In this document: in pieces, positions 34,876 through 43,582 of the stretch
How the letters are laid out: every line of letters starts with the position of its first letter
How positions within the stretch are numbered: the first letter of the stretch is position 1
Assembly (NCBI RefSeq): GCF_027923225.1
Contig: NZ_BSDI01000035.1
Span: 1-64,000, forward strand
Direction of reading: 5' to 3'
Source: Phytohabitans aurantiacus
GTDB taxonomy: Bacteria; Actinomycetota; Actinomycetes; Mycobacteriales; Micromonosporaceae
DNA length: 64,000 nt
Notes under the pieces: model-generated
What the model was told of the DNA's origin: nothing
Database searches by the model: none
The model's input: the letters and a program-made list of their open reading frames with translations, nothing else
Program-made: the position numbers and the translations under genes

Positions 34876-36546
34876 TCAGTTCAGCTTGATGGGCTTGCCG
34901 GACGCGGTCAGCGGACCACTCGCGGTGACCTCGATCTGTGCGGCGCTCAGCGCGAGCTTCTGCGTCGCCTTTATCTCGATCTGGGTCGCCGAGATGACCA
35001 GCTTCTGCTCACCGGTCACTTTGGACTCGGTCTTTTCCAGGTGTACGTGGCAGGTGTCGCCGCCCAGCGACAGGTGCACCGAAGGCGTCGGGTCGTCGGT
35101 CATCGTGAGCCGCGAGTCACCCCTGCTGACCAGCGCCCGCGACTGCACCACCCCGTTGGCGCACGGGTCCGGCTCCGGCGGCGGGTCCTGCCTGTTCCAC
35201 AGTCCACCGAAGACCACCGGCCGGGTCTTGTCGTCGAGCTCGAACCCGACCAGTACCTCGTCGTCGACCTCGGGAATCCACTGCATGCCGCGCTTCGGGC
35301 CGCCGCCCGGCGTCACCACGCGCGCCCACGTGCTTTCGTCCTCTTCGGACAGTGTGGGGAACGTGACCTTTACCCGGCCCAACTTTTCGGGGTCGGCGTT
35401 GTTGGTGACGATGCCGATGACGAGGCTCCCCCACGAACGCCTTTCCACGCCGCCGTTCGACAGCCCGCCGCCGCCGGCCGCACCGATCAGGTCGGCCAGT
35501 CCCGACGACTCCTTGCCACCGCAGACGAACCGCGTCACGTACGGGCGGCCGGCGCCGTAGACGTGCTCGACGCTCGTGACCCGGTACTTGCCGGTCAGGC
35601 GCGCGCCCACCTGCTCGATGCGCACCTCGCCGCCCGCGCCCATCAGCGGATCGCCGACGGCCTCGCCCCGAAGGACCACCTCGCCGCCGGAGGTGCGTAG
35701 CAGGAACGAGCGCGCCAACGCGTCGGCCTGTGCCTGGTCCGCCACCGGAAACTGGCCGGCCGAACGGCGTACCATGCCAAAACCTTGCCGCGCGGACGCC
35801 GCCATCTCCAGCGCGGCCGGCGCGTCGGTGCCTGGATCTCCTTCCGTGGCGCGGCCGGTGACGGCCCGCTTGCCCAGCGGATCCCACCCGCGCACCTGTA
35901 CCTCGTCGCAGCGCTCGCCCGACGCGAACCGCACGCTGAAGCGGCGCAGGTTCTGGCCCCACTTCAGCGGCGGTGGCGTGCCGGCGCCGGCGGGCTTCTT
36001 CTTGAAGTGGAACGTCTGCTCGGTGATCCAGAAGTCGAAGCCGATCCGGCCAGCGCGCCGGCGCAGGAACGAGTAGTCGCTTTCGCTCGCCTGCAACACG
36101 TAGTCGTGTACCTCGCCGGTGCCGTCCACATCGGGCGTGAGGCTGTATTCGCCCGCGATGCGAGAAGCGATGTCGGCGTCGGTCACGCGCTGGAAGCTGC
36201 GCGACTTCGGCACGCGGGCGAGGCGGTGAGTCAGGTCGAGCCCGGTCAGCACCAGCTCGTGACGGCCCGCACCCCCTTGCTCCACGGCCATCGCGGTCAC
36301 CTCGCCGGCCGTGACCACGACCGGGTCGCCCTCCGCGCGATATGCGACCTCGATTCTGGTACCGACGGCGAACATCGCGCGATCGAACAGTTCGAAGTGT
36401 GGGTCGTCGAAGCGCAGCTCGAAGAAGTCCGGCAACTGGACCGACTCCTCGACCCTCGCGAGCGTCAGGTTCGCGTACATGTCAGGCGGGAGCGGCCGGC
36501 CGTCCACGGTCAGCACGACACCGTCAAGGCGCTTCTGCTCAGCCAC
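34876..36546 (-). CDS. eCIS spike protein (VgrG / phage late control D-like)
   Basis: 556 aa. The N-terminal two-thirds follow gp27-like late-control-D architecture (YVLQASESDYSFLRRRAGRI is a strong signature). An OB-fold gp5-like domain follows (SLVIGIVTNNADPEKLGRVK, then WARVVTPGGGPKRGMQWIPE). The C-terminal ~75 residues are short-period beta repeats that form the needle (VISATQIEIKATQKLALSAA). This trimer is the piercing spike. The start overlaps the LysM gene end by eight bases. Confidence 0.9.
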   Translation of the reverse strand: MAEQKRLDGVVLTVDGRPLPPDMYANLTLARVEESVQLPDFFELRFDDPHFELFDRAMFAVGTRIEVAYRAEGDPVVVTAGEVTAMAVEQGGAGRHELVLTGLDLTHRLARVPKSRSFQRVTDADIASRIAGEYSLTPDVDGTGEVHDYVLQASESDYSFLRRRAGRIGFDFWITEQTFHFKKKPAGAGTPPPLKWGQNLRRFSVRFASGERCDEVQVRGWDPLGKRAVTGRATEGDPGTDAPAALEMAASARQGFGMVRRSAGQFPVADQAQADALARSFLLRTSGGEVVLRGEAVGDPLMGAGGEVRIEQVGARLTGKYRVTSVEHVYGAGRPYVTRFVCGGKESSGLADLIGAAGGGGLSNGGVERRSWGSLVIGIVTNNADPEKLGRVKVTFPTLSEEDESTWARVVTPGGGPKRGMQWIPEVDDEVLVGFELDDKTRPVVFGGLWNRQDPPPEPDPCANGVVQSRALVSRGDSRLTMTDDPTPSVHLSLGGDTCHVHLEKTESKVTGEQKLVISATQIEIKATQKLALSAAQIEVTASGPLTASGKPIKLN

Positions 36547-37225
36547 GGCGACGCACCGGAAGCTCGGGAATCACCAGCAGCGAGCCGGCCCGCACGGCGA
36601 GCGGGTCCACCACCGAGTTGGCTTCGGCGATGAGTCGCCACCGGGTCGAGTCCGCGTAGTGCACGGCGGCGATCCGATCGAGCGTCTCGCCCTGTACGAC
36701 GCGGTGCATGGTGTGCAGGGTCGGCGTATGGGATGTCGGGTTCTGCAACGGCAGCAGGCCGTCGTCCATCCACTGCTTGAGGCTCAGATCGGCCTTGGCG
36801 CGCAACGGCATGCCGCTGCTGGCGAAGTACGTGTACTTGATCTGCAGTCGCTCCACAATGGCCTTGAACGAGTGCAGCGTGCCCCAGTGGAACTCGACCC
36901 ACGGCGGGCGCGCCTTGTTGCGACTGGTATCCGAGCCCGGCAGCGCGGGGTTCACCTTGAGCAGGTCGAGCAGCTTCGTCGTGTGCTTCGTGACGTCGGT
37001 GCCCTCGTCGGTCGTGTCGAGCGTGAGACTCAACGCGATGGTGCCCGGCTGGCCCGCCTGGAAGCGCAGCTCGGGAGCGTTGCGTCCCTTGCCTTCCGCG
37101 GCGTTCCACGTGTTCGACTTAGTGATCGTCAACTCCGCCGGGTTGAACAGACAGATGATCTCGCCGCCGCCCTCGATGCGCAGGCGCGCCTTCGCGGGTC
37201 CGGCGACCTCGTCGGGTCCAGCCAT
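36539..37225 (-). CDS. eCIS LysM-domain adaptor (Afp7-like)
   Basis: 228 aa. The ~150-residue N-terminal domain (LFNPAELTITKSNTW is conserved in these proteins) is followed by a LysM fold (HRVVQGETLDRIAAVHYADS...SLLVIPELP, about 168-222). In particles of this family it links the inner tube to the spike rather than binding peptidoglycan. The start is two bases after the stop of the large eCIS-core gene. Confidence 0.87.
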   Translation of the reverse strand: MAGPDEVAGPAKARLRIEGGGEIICLFNPAELTITKSNTWNAAEGKGRNAPELRFQAGQPGTIALSLTLDTTDEGTDVTKHTTKLLDLLKVNPALPGSDTSRNKARPPWVEFHWGTLHSFKAIVERLQIKYTYFASSGMPLRAKADLSLKQWMDDGLLPLQNPTSHTPTLHTMHRVVQGETLDRIAAVHYADSTRWRLIAEANSVVDPLAVRAGSLLVIPELPVRRRG

Positions 37226-37227
37226 CT

Positions 37228-40200
37228 CTAGAACACCCCCGCCCACCGGCCGCCGCGGCGCTCGATCTCGCGCAACAGCCGCTCCTCCACCGCTTCCACG
37301 ACCATGTCCATGTCGACCCCCGCGTTCCCGCCGCTCGTCCCTGCGGCCGCGGCGCCGCTTGCCGTCTCCGCGTCTACGCCGCTCGTCGCTGTCCCGCCGC
37401 CCGTGCTGCCGCTCGTCCTGCCGTCGGGCGGGCTTGCCGGCGCGCCGCTGCCGCCACCTCCGGAGAAGCCGCCGGCCGGGGCACCGAACCCCGCGCCGCC
37501 CGGTCCCATGGCGCCCAGTCCCATCCCGCCCGGTCCCATCGCGCCCGGTCCCATGCCGTCCAGTCCCGGGCCGCCTGTTCCGGCGCCGCCGAAGGGCGAG
37601 GCGCCAGCCTCGATGACCGCCGCCCGGGCCGCGCGCGTGGCCACCTCGGTCACGGCACCCACGGCGCCGACGCCACCGCCGACCGGCAGCCGATCGACCA
37701 GGCCGGCACCGGTCTCCGGGCCCGAGGCGCCGTGCGTGCCGTTCGCTCCATTTCCGAGAAGGCCGCCGCCGTTCGCTCCGTTGGTCAGAAGGCCGCGGCC
37801 GGCGGCGAGCGCGCCGCGTTCGTCGTCATCGATCGCGCCGGACATCGAGGCGAGCAGGAACCGCGGCCGGCGTACGGGCTGCCGCGCGTGCGACAACTCG
37901 TGCGCGAGCACCGATGCGGGTACGCGCGCCGGTGGCGCCGGCAGGTGTACGACCGAACCGGTGGTCGCGCCGAGCGCACCCGCCGACGCGAGAGCGTGCC
38001 GCGTCGCCGGCCCAGTGGTGTATCGGGGCGGCAGCGCCGTACCGGTGACAGCCGACGCGAGCGCGTGGAACCGTGCCGGCAACGCCTGCGGCGCCTCCAG
38101 CGGGCGCGCCGCCACCGCCGCCTCCCACCGCCGCTGCGGCGACAGGGTCTCGCCCTTGCCGCCCGCCACCGGCAACCCACCCACGACGTCCGCGGACTGC
38201 TCCACCGAGGGCGAGGTGGCACGCCGCAGGATCGGCGGGCTCGCGGCCCCCGTGCCCCCGCCAGCGTCGCGCGCGCTGCCCTGCCGGCCGGTCCCGGCCG
38301 CCGCCGGCCCTGCCATGACACCGCGCCCAGCCCCGTCCCCGCGCCTGGCCATCCCCCCGACCCCAGCTACCGCACCGCGCACCGCCGCCCCATCGCGCCC
38401 CGCGACGCCACCGCGCCCAGCCAACTCACCGCGCCCCGCCACCCCAGCTACCGCACCGCGCACCGCCGCCCCAGCTACCGCACCGCGCACCGCCGCCCCG
38501 TCGCGCCCAGCGACGCCACCGCGCCCAGCCAGCGCACCACCAAGGCTCGCCGCGCCACCACGCGCGGCCGTCACTCCCAGACCACCGCGCACGCCAAGCT
38601 CACCAGCCAGCCCGCTGCCAAACCCAGCCCCGCGACCCGCCGGGCCACCGTCCAGCGCACCCAGGCCACCGCCGCGCGCACCCAGGCCGACCCGGCCGCC
38701 GCCGCGCGCCAGGCCACCCCAGCCACCCAGCGCACCCGAGCTGCCGCCCCACGCACCCGAGCCAGCCGGGTCGCCTCCCGGCACGCGCGGGTCGCCTCCC
38801 GGGACGCGGGGGTCGTCTCCCGGCACGCGTGGGTCTGCGGAGGCGGCGCGCCGCGCCAGGTGGGCTGCCAGGCCGCCGATTCCGGCGAGCGAGCCCAGTC
38901 CGGCCGTGGCTCCGCCGCCGGCCGGTGTTCGGGGCAAGCCGCCGCCCCGCGACGCCGGTCCGAGCCGGACCGGGGCGCCACCGGTAGCAGACGGGCCCGG
39001 CGCGCTCTCGGCCGCAGCTCGCGCGATCGAACCGCCGCCCGATGCGAGCCAAGCGGCTGGCGCGATGGAGCGGCCGCCTGATGCGAGCCCGGCAGCCGGT
39101 GCGACGGAGCGGCTGGCCGGTGCGAGCCAGGTGGCGGCCCCCGGCCGGACCGCGGCGTCCCCCGCCACGCTCGCGGACCAGGACAGGCTCGCCGATCGGC
39201 CGAGCGGCATCTGGCCGGCCACGCCCGCAGGCCCGGCGCTACCCGCCGAGTGTCTGTCTTGACCCGCCCCCTGGCGCGGAAGTGCGATACCTCGACGCGA
39301 GCCTCCGAAGCCGGCGGACGGCTCGGCGCTCGTGGGTGCGGACGTCGCGCTCGCGGACCGGGTCGGCGGCGCGGTCGCGGACCGGGTCAGTGGCGCGGTC
39401 GCGGACCGGGTCAGTGGCGCGGTCGCGGACCGGGTCAGTGGCGCGCTCGCGGACCGGGATGCCGAGCCGGAGGCCGGCCGTGCCGCGGGTCGCGCTCCGG
39501 TGGGGCGCTGCGCATGGAGGCCGGCGAGCGACGCCGATCGGGCCGCAGTGCCAGGCAAGCCGGCCGCCGCACGCTGCTGGCTGGTGGCCTCGCGGTGGCC
39601 GGAACCCGCGCGGTCAGCCGCCGGCGCTGGCCTGGGCCGCGACGGTGTCTCGGACCGGATGGCGCTCGCTGGTCGGGGCGGGCTCATCTGGACGGCACCT
39701 GTCGGGTCGGGCGTGGTACCCGGCGGCAGCAGGGCCCCGCCGAGCACCGGCAGATCGCCGGCACCTTGTGGCGGCCGGAACGCCGCCACACTCGCTTGAC
39801 GCGTCGCGAGCGGCGTGCCGGTCGCAATCTTGAACACTTGTTGCTGCCCTGGCGACAACGAACGTTCAAGATCTCCGCCAGCCGCCGCGCCGCCGCGCCC
39901 GAGCGCGGCGCCACCAGGCACCCCACCCCCGACCCGCCGCCCACCTACCGAACCACCACCGCCGCCAGCCGCGCCACCCGCAAGGGCGCGGCCGCCGCGA
40001 GCCGCGCCACCCGCAGAGGCGCGGCCGCCAAGGGCGCCACCGCCGCGAACCGCGCCACCCGCAAGGGCGCGGCCGCCAAGGGCGCCACCGCCCCGAACAG
40101 CGCCGCCGGCGAGAGCGCCGCCACCGACCGCACCGCTGCCACGAGCGCCGCCGCCGAGGACGGCGCTGGAAGAAGCCGCGCCTGCGGAAGCCGCGCCGCG

Positions 40201-40548
40201 GGCGCCGGCCATCGGCGGTGGTCGCATGGGTTGGTGGCCCGCGATGCCCGCGCCGATCGCGGGTCCCGCGGGCGGCAATAGGCGCACGGCTCGCGCCGCG
40301 GCCGCGGTGGCGCCGATCGCCCCGGCGCCTCCAAGCGCGGGACGATGCGCGGTGAGCATCAATGGTGGACGGACCGCCAGCGCGCCGACGACGTGAGCGG
40401 CCTGGCCCGGTAGGGGCGACTGGGCGAGTGGACTGTGCTGCGCCGCCAGGGTGCGGCGGCGCAGCAGGCGGGTGACCGTGCCGATCGTGCGGCGAAGGCG
40501 CAGGCGCAGCCGTCGCGCGAGCGGGTCAGGCGTTGGAACGGAAGCCAC
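37228..40548 (-). CDS. Giant low-complexity eCIS-core (DUF4157) protein
   Basis: 1106 aa from a GTG with GGAGG nine bases upstream; the start overlaps the tube gene by 23 bases. About 700 residues are Gly/Ala/Ser/Arg repeats, such as (TRSATAPL)n and GGAVRGGGALGG-type units. Near the C-terminus comes a DUF4157/eCIS-core motif with HELSH at residues 883-887, a Gly/Met-rich stretch, and a final helical segment (VVEAVEERLLREIERRGGRW). The gene lies between the second tube protein and the LysM adaptor, where Afp6-like or tape-measure genes sit in other systems. A structural role, a cargo role inside the tube, or both are possible. HELSH resembles a zinc-protease site, but activity is unproven. Confidence 0.72.
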   Translation of the reverse strand: MASVPTPDPLARRLRLRLRRTIGTVTRLLRRRTLAAQHSPLAQSPLPGQAAHVVGALAVRPPLMLTAHRPALGGAGAIGATAAAARAVRLLPPAGPAIGAGIAGHQPMRPPPMAGARGAASAGAASSSAVLGGGARGSGAVGGGALAGGAVRGGGALGGRALAGGAVRGGGALGGRASAGGAARGGRALAGGAAGGGGGSVGGRRVGGGVPGGAALGRGGAAAGGDLERSLSPGQQQVFKIATGTPLATRQASVAAFRPPQGAGDLPVLGGALLPPGTTPDPTGAVQMSPPRPASAIRSETPSRPRPAPAADRAGSGHREATSQQRAAAGLPGTAARSASLAGLHAQRPTGARPAARPASGSASRSASAPLTRSATAPLTRSATAPLTRSATAPPTRSASATSAPTSAEPSAGFGGSRRGIALPRQGAGQDRHSAGSAGPAGVAGQMPLGRSASLSWSASVAGDAAVRPGAATWLAPASRSVAPAAGLASGGRSIAPAAWLASGGGSIARAAAESAPGPSATGGAPVRLGPASRGGGLPRTPAGGGATAGLGSLAGIGGLAAHLARRAASADPRVPGDDPRVPGGDPRVPGGDPAGSGAWGGSSGALGGWGGLARGGGRVGLGARGGGLGALDGGPAGRGAGFGSGLAGELGVRGGLGVTAARGGAASLGGALAGRGGVAGRDGAAVRGAVAGAAVRGAVAGVAGRGELAGRGGVAGRDGAAVRGAVAGVGGMARRGDGAGRGVMAGPAAAGTGRQGSARDAGGGTGAASPPILRRATSPSVEQSADVVGGLPVAGGKGETLSPQRRWEAAVAARPLEAPQALPARFHALASAVTGTALPPRYTTGPATRHALASAGALGATTGSVVHLPAPPARVPASVLAHELSHARQPVRRPRFLLASMSGAIDDDERGALAAGRGLLTNGANGGGLLGNGANGTHGASGPETGAGLVDRLPVGGGVGAVGAVTEVATRAARAAVIEAGASPFGGAGTGGPGLDGMGPGAMGPGGMGLGAMGPGGAGFGAPAGGFSGGGGSGAPASPPDGRTSGSTGGGTATSGVDAETASGAAAAGTSGGNAGVDMDMVVEAVEERLLREIERRGGRWAGVF
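39368..39439. repeat. 24-bp tandem repeat in the giant eCIS-core gene
   Basis: Three identical 24-bp units (39368-39391, 39392-39415, 39416-39439) encode the 8-residue TRSATAPL repeat on the minus strand. Copy-number change would keep the reading frame. Confidence 0.85.
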
Positions 40549-40987
40549 AGTGGCACACCTCCAACTCCTCGACCGCCAGCTCCCGCGACGAGGCGGCAAG
40601 CTTGGGGCCGCTCCACCGGACCGGTCGCGCGTCGAAGAACGACCAGGTGCGGACCGGTTCGCCGGCCGCGTTGAGCACGCTGACGGTGCCGTCGAGCGGC
40701 GTGACCTTGTTTCCCGCCTTGGTGAATCCCTCGCCGGAGAACTGCATCAGCCAGTCGAAGAGCGCGTTGGTATCCGTGAGTCCACGCTTGAAGATGAGGT
40801 TGGGCCACTTCATGCGCCCCATGAGCTTGTGGGTGTACGCGTTCTGCCCGCCCTCGGCCAGATCCTCGACCTCGATCTGGACCGAGAGCCCCGACACCTC
40901 GGTGAAGTAGCCGATCGGCTTGGGGCCGACCTCGAACTTGAACTTCCCCACGAACGGTGGGTCGATGGTGCGTGCCGCGTTAGCCAC
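40526..40987 (-). CDS. eCIS inner-tube protein 2
   Basis: 153 aa from a GTG with AAGGAG six bases upstream. It follows the T4 gp19/Afp5-like tube fold (VGKFKFEVGPKPIGYFTEVSGL). It ends in a Cys/His-containing tail (CHCGF). It probably forms the tube-baseplate adaptor layer while the 143-aa protein upstream forms most of the tube. Its start overlaps the end of the -1-frame extension of the chaperone gene. Confidence 0.87.
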   Translation of the reverse strand: MANAARTIDPPFVGKFKFEVGPKPIGYFTEVSGLSVQIEVEDLAEGGQNAYTHKLMGRMKWPNLIFKRGLTDTNALFDWLMQFSGEGFTKAGNKVTPLDGTVSVLNAAGEPVRTWSFFDARPVRWSGPKLAASSRELAVEELEVCHCGFRSNA

Positions 40988-41180
40988 CCTGGACTCCTTG
41001 CCAAGCGCGTTCGTTCAACCCGCCGACCTCTTGCAGCAGCCTGATCCGGTCGCCGTGCTCGAGGTCGAGCAGGCTGTCGAAGGTCCAGTGCAGGTGGTAC
41101 GCGAGGTAGGCGATCTCCTGCCACAGCTCGTCGTGCGAGTAGTGCCCTAGGCCACCTCCGCCGACTCCATCGGGAAAGGG
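40980..41180 (-). CDS. DUF6760/GpE'-like extension read in the -1 frame of the tail-chaperone gene
   Basis: A 66-codon open frame begins at the slippery heptamer and ends TAA at 40980-40982. It contains ELWQEIAYLAYHLHW and SLLDLEHGDR, which match the DUF6760 pattern of eCIS clusters and recall the P2 GpE' extension (short helix, FHW/LHW motif, LE.. helix). No ATG, GTG or TTG precedes this core in its frame; the first TTG leaves 11 residues. Translation therefore seems to need a -1 frameshift from the upstream gene (or a rare CTG start), giving a ~173-residue fusion. The ribosome binding site of the second tube gene lies inside it. Confidence 0.7.
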   Translation of the reverse strand, partial: PFPDGVGGGGLGHYSHDELWQEIAYLAYHLHWTFDSLLDLEHGDRIRLLQEVGGLNERAWQGVQGG

Positions 41181-41503
41181 GTCCCTGGCTCCATCGCCTC
41201 CAGGATGCTGGGGTCCTGGAAGTTGATGATCCGGTACAGGTCCTGCAGGTAGGAGAAGTCGCTGACGAACAGCGACTCGATCGTCTTCGTCGACACGCGC
41301 GCGACGGTGCCGAGCTCGGTGACCACGCGGGCCAGGACGATGACGGTGGCGTACGCGTCATTTTCCTTGACCCGCGGATCACGCAGCGGCTCGATCTCGT
41401 CGCGCGCACACGCCAGTCGCATGACACCGGTGCGGTGCAGCGTGCCGTGGTCGTCGACGTAACCCTTCGGCAGGGTGAAGGGGTACTCGGTGCGCAGGCT
41501 CAT
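41147..41503 (-). CDS. eCIS tail-assembly-chaperone-like protein
   Basis: 118 aa; the ATG overlaps the first tube gene's stop by four bases. It contains a beta N-terminus (YPFTLPKGYVDDHGTLHRTG) and a helical C-terminal half (VIVLARVVTELGTV, then FVSDFSYLQDLYRIIN). This is the pattern of phage tail assembly chaperones such as P2 gpE or T4-like tail assembly proteins. Its place between tube genes fits. Eleven codons before its stop it carries C-CCT-TTC in the exact phase for -1 slippage, joining it to the DUF6760-like frame. The unshifted product ends SAEVA. Confidence 0.75.
   Translation of the reverse strand: MSLRTEYPFTLPKGYVDDHGTLHRTGVMRLACARDEIEPLRDPRVKENDAYATVIVLARVVTELGTVARVSTKTIESLFVSDFSYLQDLYRIINFQDPSILEAMEPGTPFPMESAEVA
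41174..41180 (-). promoter_or_regulatory. -1 frameshift slippery heptamer CCCTTTC
   Basis: On the minus strand the chaperone gene reads ACC-CCT-TTC. The heptamer C-CCT-TTC fits X-XXY-YYZ, so both tRNAs can re-pair after slipping one base back. Shine-Dalgarno-like GGAG (41189-41192) and GGAGG (41197-41201) lie 8 and 16 bases upstream, where internal ribosome-binding sequences can stimulate -1 slippage. The shifted frame is open for 66 codons. Confidence 0.65.
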
Positions 41504-41931
41504 TCCCGCCGCAGCCCTTCGTGCGTGATAGTGAGCTTCTCCGTGGCGATCTCGTTGCTGCCGGCGTCGAGCTCCGCGCCGGTCCACTTGGACGGCCAGC
41601 CCATGTCGAAGGACCAGCGGGCGACCTCGGTGTGTGTCGAGTCCTTGATGACGATCGACCCGTTGCGCCGGGCGTCGTCGATGACGCCGTCCTCGACCTG
41701 CTGGCGCCATTCCCACAGCGCCTTCGACTCGTCGATCCGGCGCTCCAGCGTGATGTCGCTCCACTTCATCGCGCCCGGCACCTTCCGGATGATCATCTTG
41801 CCGTCCTTGGTGGCTTCCTTGTACTCGATCGTCTCGGTCTCCGCCTCGACACCAGAGCACTTGCGGAAGCTGGCCATCTCCACGCCGTCCACCTCCAGCA
41901 CGAAGCTGAAAGTGGTCATCAGGTCAGGCAT
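41500..41931 (-). CDS. eCIS inner-tube protein 1
   Basis: 143 aa. Contains the conserved tube-protein features FSFVLEVDGVEMASFRKCSG and YKEATKDGKMIIRKVPGAMKWSDITLERRI, strongly typical of Afp1/Pvc1/T4-gp19-like hexameric tube subunits. It lies nine bases after the sheath stop, as usual for contractile systems. Confidence 0.92.
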   Translation of the reverse strand: MPDLMTTFSFVLEVDGVEMASFRKCSGVEAETETIEYKEATKDGKMIIRKVPGAMKWSDITLERRIDESKALWEWRQQVEDGVIDDARRNGSIVIKDSTHTEVARWSFDMGWPSKWTGAELDAGSNEIATEKLTITHEGLRRE

Positions 41932-41940
41932 CGTGAACCC

Positions 41941-43560
41941 CTATCCCTCGCTCGCAGAGCCGCCGCCCTGCCACTGGCTGATCCGGAAGATGACGAACTC
42001 GGCCGGCTTGACCGGCGCGATACCGACGTCGACGACCAGCCGCCCCTCGTCCACTGAGGACGGTGGGTTGTTGCTCGCGTCGCACAGCACATAGAAAGCC
42101 TGGTCCGCGGTGGCACCGACCAGCGCGCCCTGCATCCACAGCCCGCGCAGGAACGAGCTGATGTTGCGCTTCACCCGCTGCCACAGGTCGAAGTCGTTGG
42201 GCTCGAACACCGCCCACTGGGTACCGCGCCGGATCGACTCCTCGATGAAGTTGAAGAGCCGCCGCACGTTGACGTACCGCCAGCTCGGGTCGGTCTTGGC
42301 GAGCGTGCGGGCGCCCCAGATCTTCGTGCCGTAGCTGCCGAACGACCGGATGCAGTTGACGCCCTCGGGGTTCAGCAGGTCCTGCTCGCCGTTGGTCACG
42401 TCGGTTTCCAGCCGGGCGATGCCGCGCAGCGCCTCGTTGGCCGGTGCCTTCCAGACGCCACGGGTGGCATCGGTGCGGGCCCACACGCCGGCGACGTGCC
42501 CGACGGGCGAGACGGTGATGAACCGTTCCCCGTTGGTGGCGCCGGGCCGCGCGAGCGGGTTGGTGACGACGAGGTTCGGGTAGTAGAGCGCGCCGAACGC
42601 CGTGTCGCGGGCGAGCTTGCTGCGCCACTCCAGGGCACGGGTGGCGTTGAGGCCGGGAGGCGTGTCCAGTACCGCCATCCGGGTGTGGCTTGCCTCGCAC
42701 CAGTCGACGACCTGCTTCTGCACCGCGAGGTACGTATCTTCGTCGAGGCTGCCGTCTTGGTTGGTGGCGATGGTGACCAGGTCGGGGATCGCGACGATGG
42801 TGACGTTGTCGGCGATGGCCAGACCCTGGTATCCGGTGCGGTCGGCGACCGAGCCCTCCAGGTCGGCCGGCGTCACGGAGACTGGATCAGGGGCCGGAGC
42901 CTCCAATGTGTACCGTCCGGGAGCCGGCACCCGCTCGGCGAGCGCGACACCCTGTACGGGCTGCACCTCGACGCGGAGAACCTTGGAGCGCTCGTTGATC
43001 GTGCGCTCGATGGTGCGCGCGCTCTTGCCGCTGAACGCCAGGCCGCCGATCTCCTCGCGGAGCGCGCCGTCCTCGTACACCCGCAGGGTGTACTCCTGCT
43101 TGTTGTCGCTGCCCTCCTGGCCCTCCGCGGGCGCCGCCGGCGGCACGACCTCGACCTCGACCCGCGCGCCCGCGTTGAGCGCCGAGACCTTGAGGCTTTC
43201 GACGTCGGGGCGGCCCGCGGCGGGCAGGCGCAGCGTCGCGTGCCCGTCGCCGTTGTCGCCGTTCCCACCGGGTACGCGCACGACGTAGCACGCGCTGCCA
43301 CCGTTTTCGAAGTATCCGCGCACCGCGTGCGGCAGCATCGCGCCCCGCACGAACCCCCCGTAGACGCGCTCGTACTGCGGCCAGCTCGTGACGAGCTGTG
43401 GCTTGACACCCTCAGGGTCGGTTGGATCCCCCTGCTCGGTGTCGTACTTCTCGGTGAAGCCGACGAACGCCGCGATCGCCGTACCCACCCCTTCGATCGG
43501 CATCGAGCCGCTCGGTTGCTCCTCGATGTAGACGCCAGGCGCCCCGTACGACGCGGCCAC
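41941..43560 (-). CDS. eCIS contractile sheath protein
   Basis: 539 aa from a GTG preceded by a G-rich ribosome binding site (GGGGGAGGG). The N-terminus GAPGVYIEEQPSGSMPIEGVGTAIAAFVG is the sheath hallmark. The C-terminal tail-sheath subtilisin-like domain is clear (SFGSYGTKIWGARTLA, then RRLFNFIEESIRRGTQWAVF and RNISSFLRGLWMQGAL). There is only one sheath gene, unlike the three of Afp. It heads the structural operon after the receiver-domain gene. Confidence 0.94.
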   Translation of the reverse strand: MAASYGAPGVYIEEQPSGSMPIEGVGTAIAAFVGFTEKYDTEQGDPTDPEGVKPQLVTSWPQYERVYGGFVRGAMLPHAVRGYFENGGSACYVVRVPGGNGDNGDGHATLRLPAAGRPDVESLKVSALNAGARVEVEVVPPAAPAEGQEGSDNKQEYTLRVYEDGALREEIGGLAFSGKSARTIERTINERSKVLRVEVQPVQGVALAERVPAPGRYTLEAPAPDPVSVTPADLEGSVADRTGYQGLAIADNVTIVAIPDLVTIATNQDGSLDEDTYLAVQKQVVDWCEASHTRMAVLDTPPGLNATRALEWRSKLARDTAFGALYYPNLVVTNPLARPGATNGERFITVSPVGHVAGVWARTDATRGVWKAPANEALRGIARLETDVTNGEQDLLNPEGVNCIRSFGSYGTKIWGARTLAKTDPSWRYVNVRRLFNFIEESIRRGTQWAVFEPNDFDLWQRVKRNISSFLRGLWMQGALVGATADQAFYVLCDASNNPPSSVDEGRLVVDVGIAPVKPAEFVIFRISQWQGGGSASEG

Positions 43561-43582
43561 GGCTACCCTCCCCCTCGTTGTT

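Noticed and set aside
37304..39262. 652-codon Pro/Ala-rich open frame opposite the giant eCIS-core gene
   Set aside because: The minus strand has coupled start, ribosome binding site and an eCIS-core motif; the Pro-rich frame is the complement of Gly/Ala repeats.
40980..41180. Sequencing error joining the chaperone and DUF6760 frames
   Set aside because: Considered, but both frames keep good coding character on their own side, the zero-frame stop is clean, and the slippery heptamer is in the exact phase; a programmed shift explains all three. It remains testable by resequencing.
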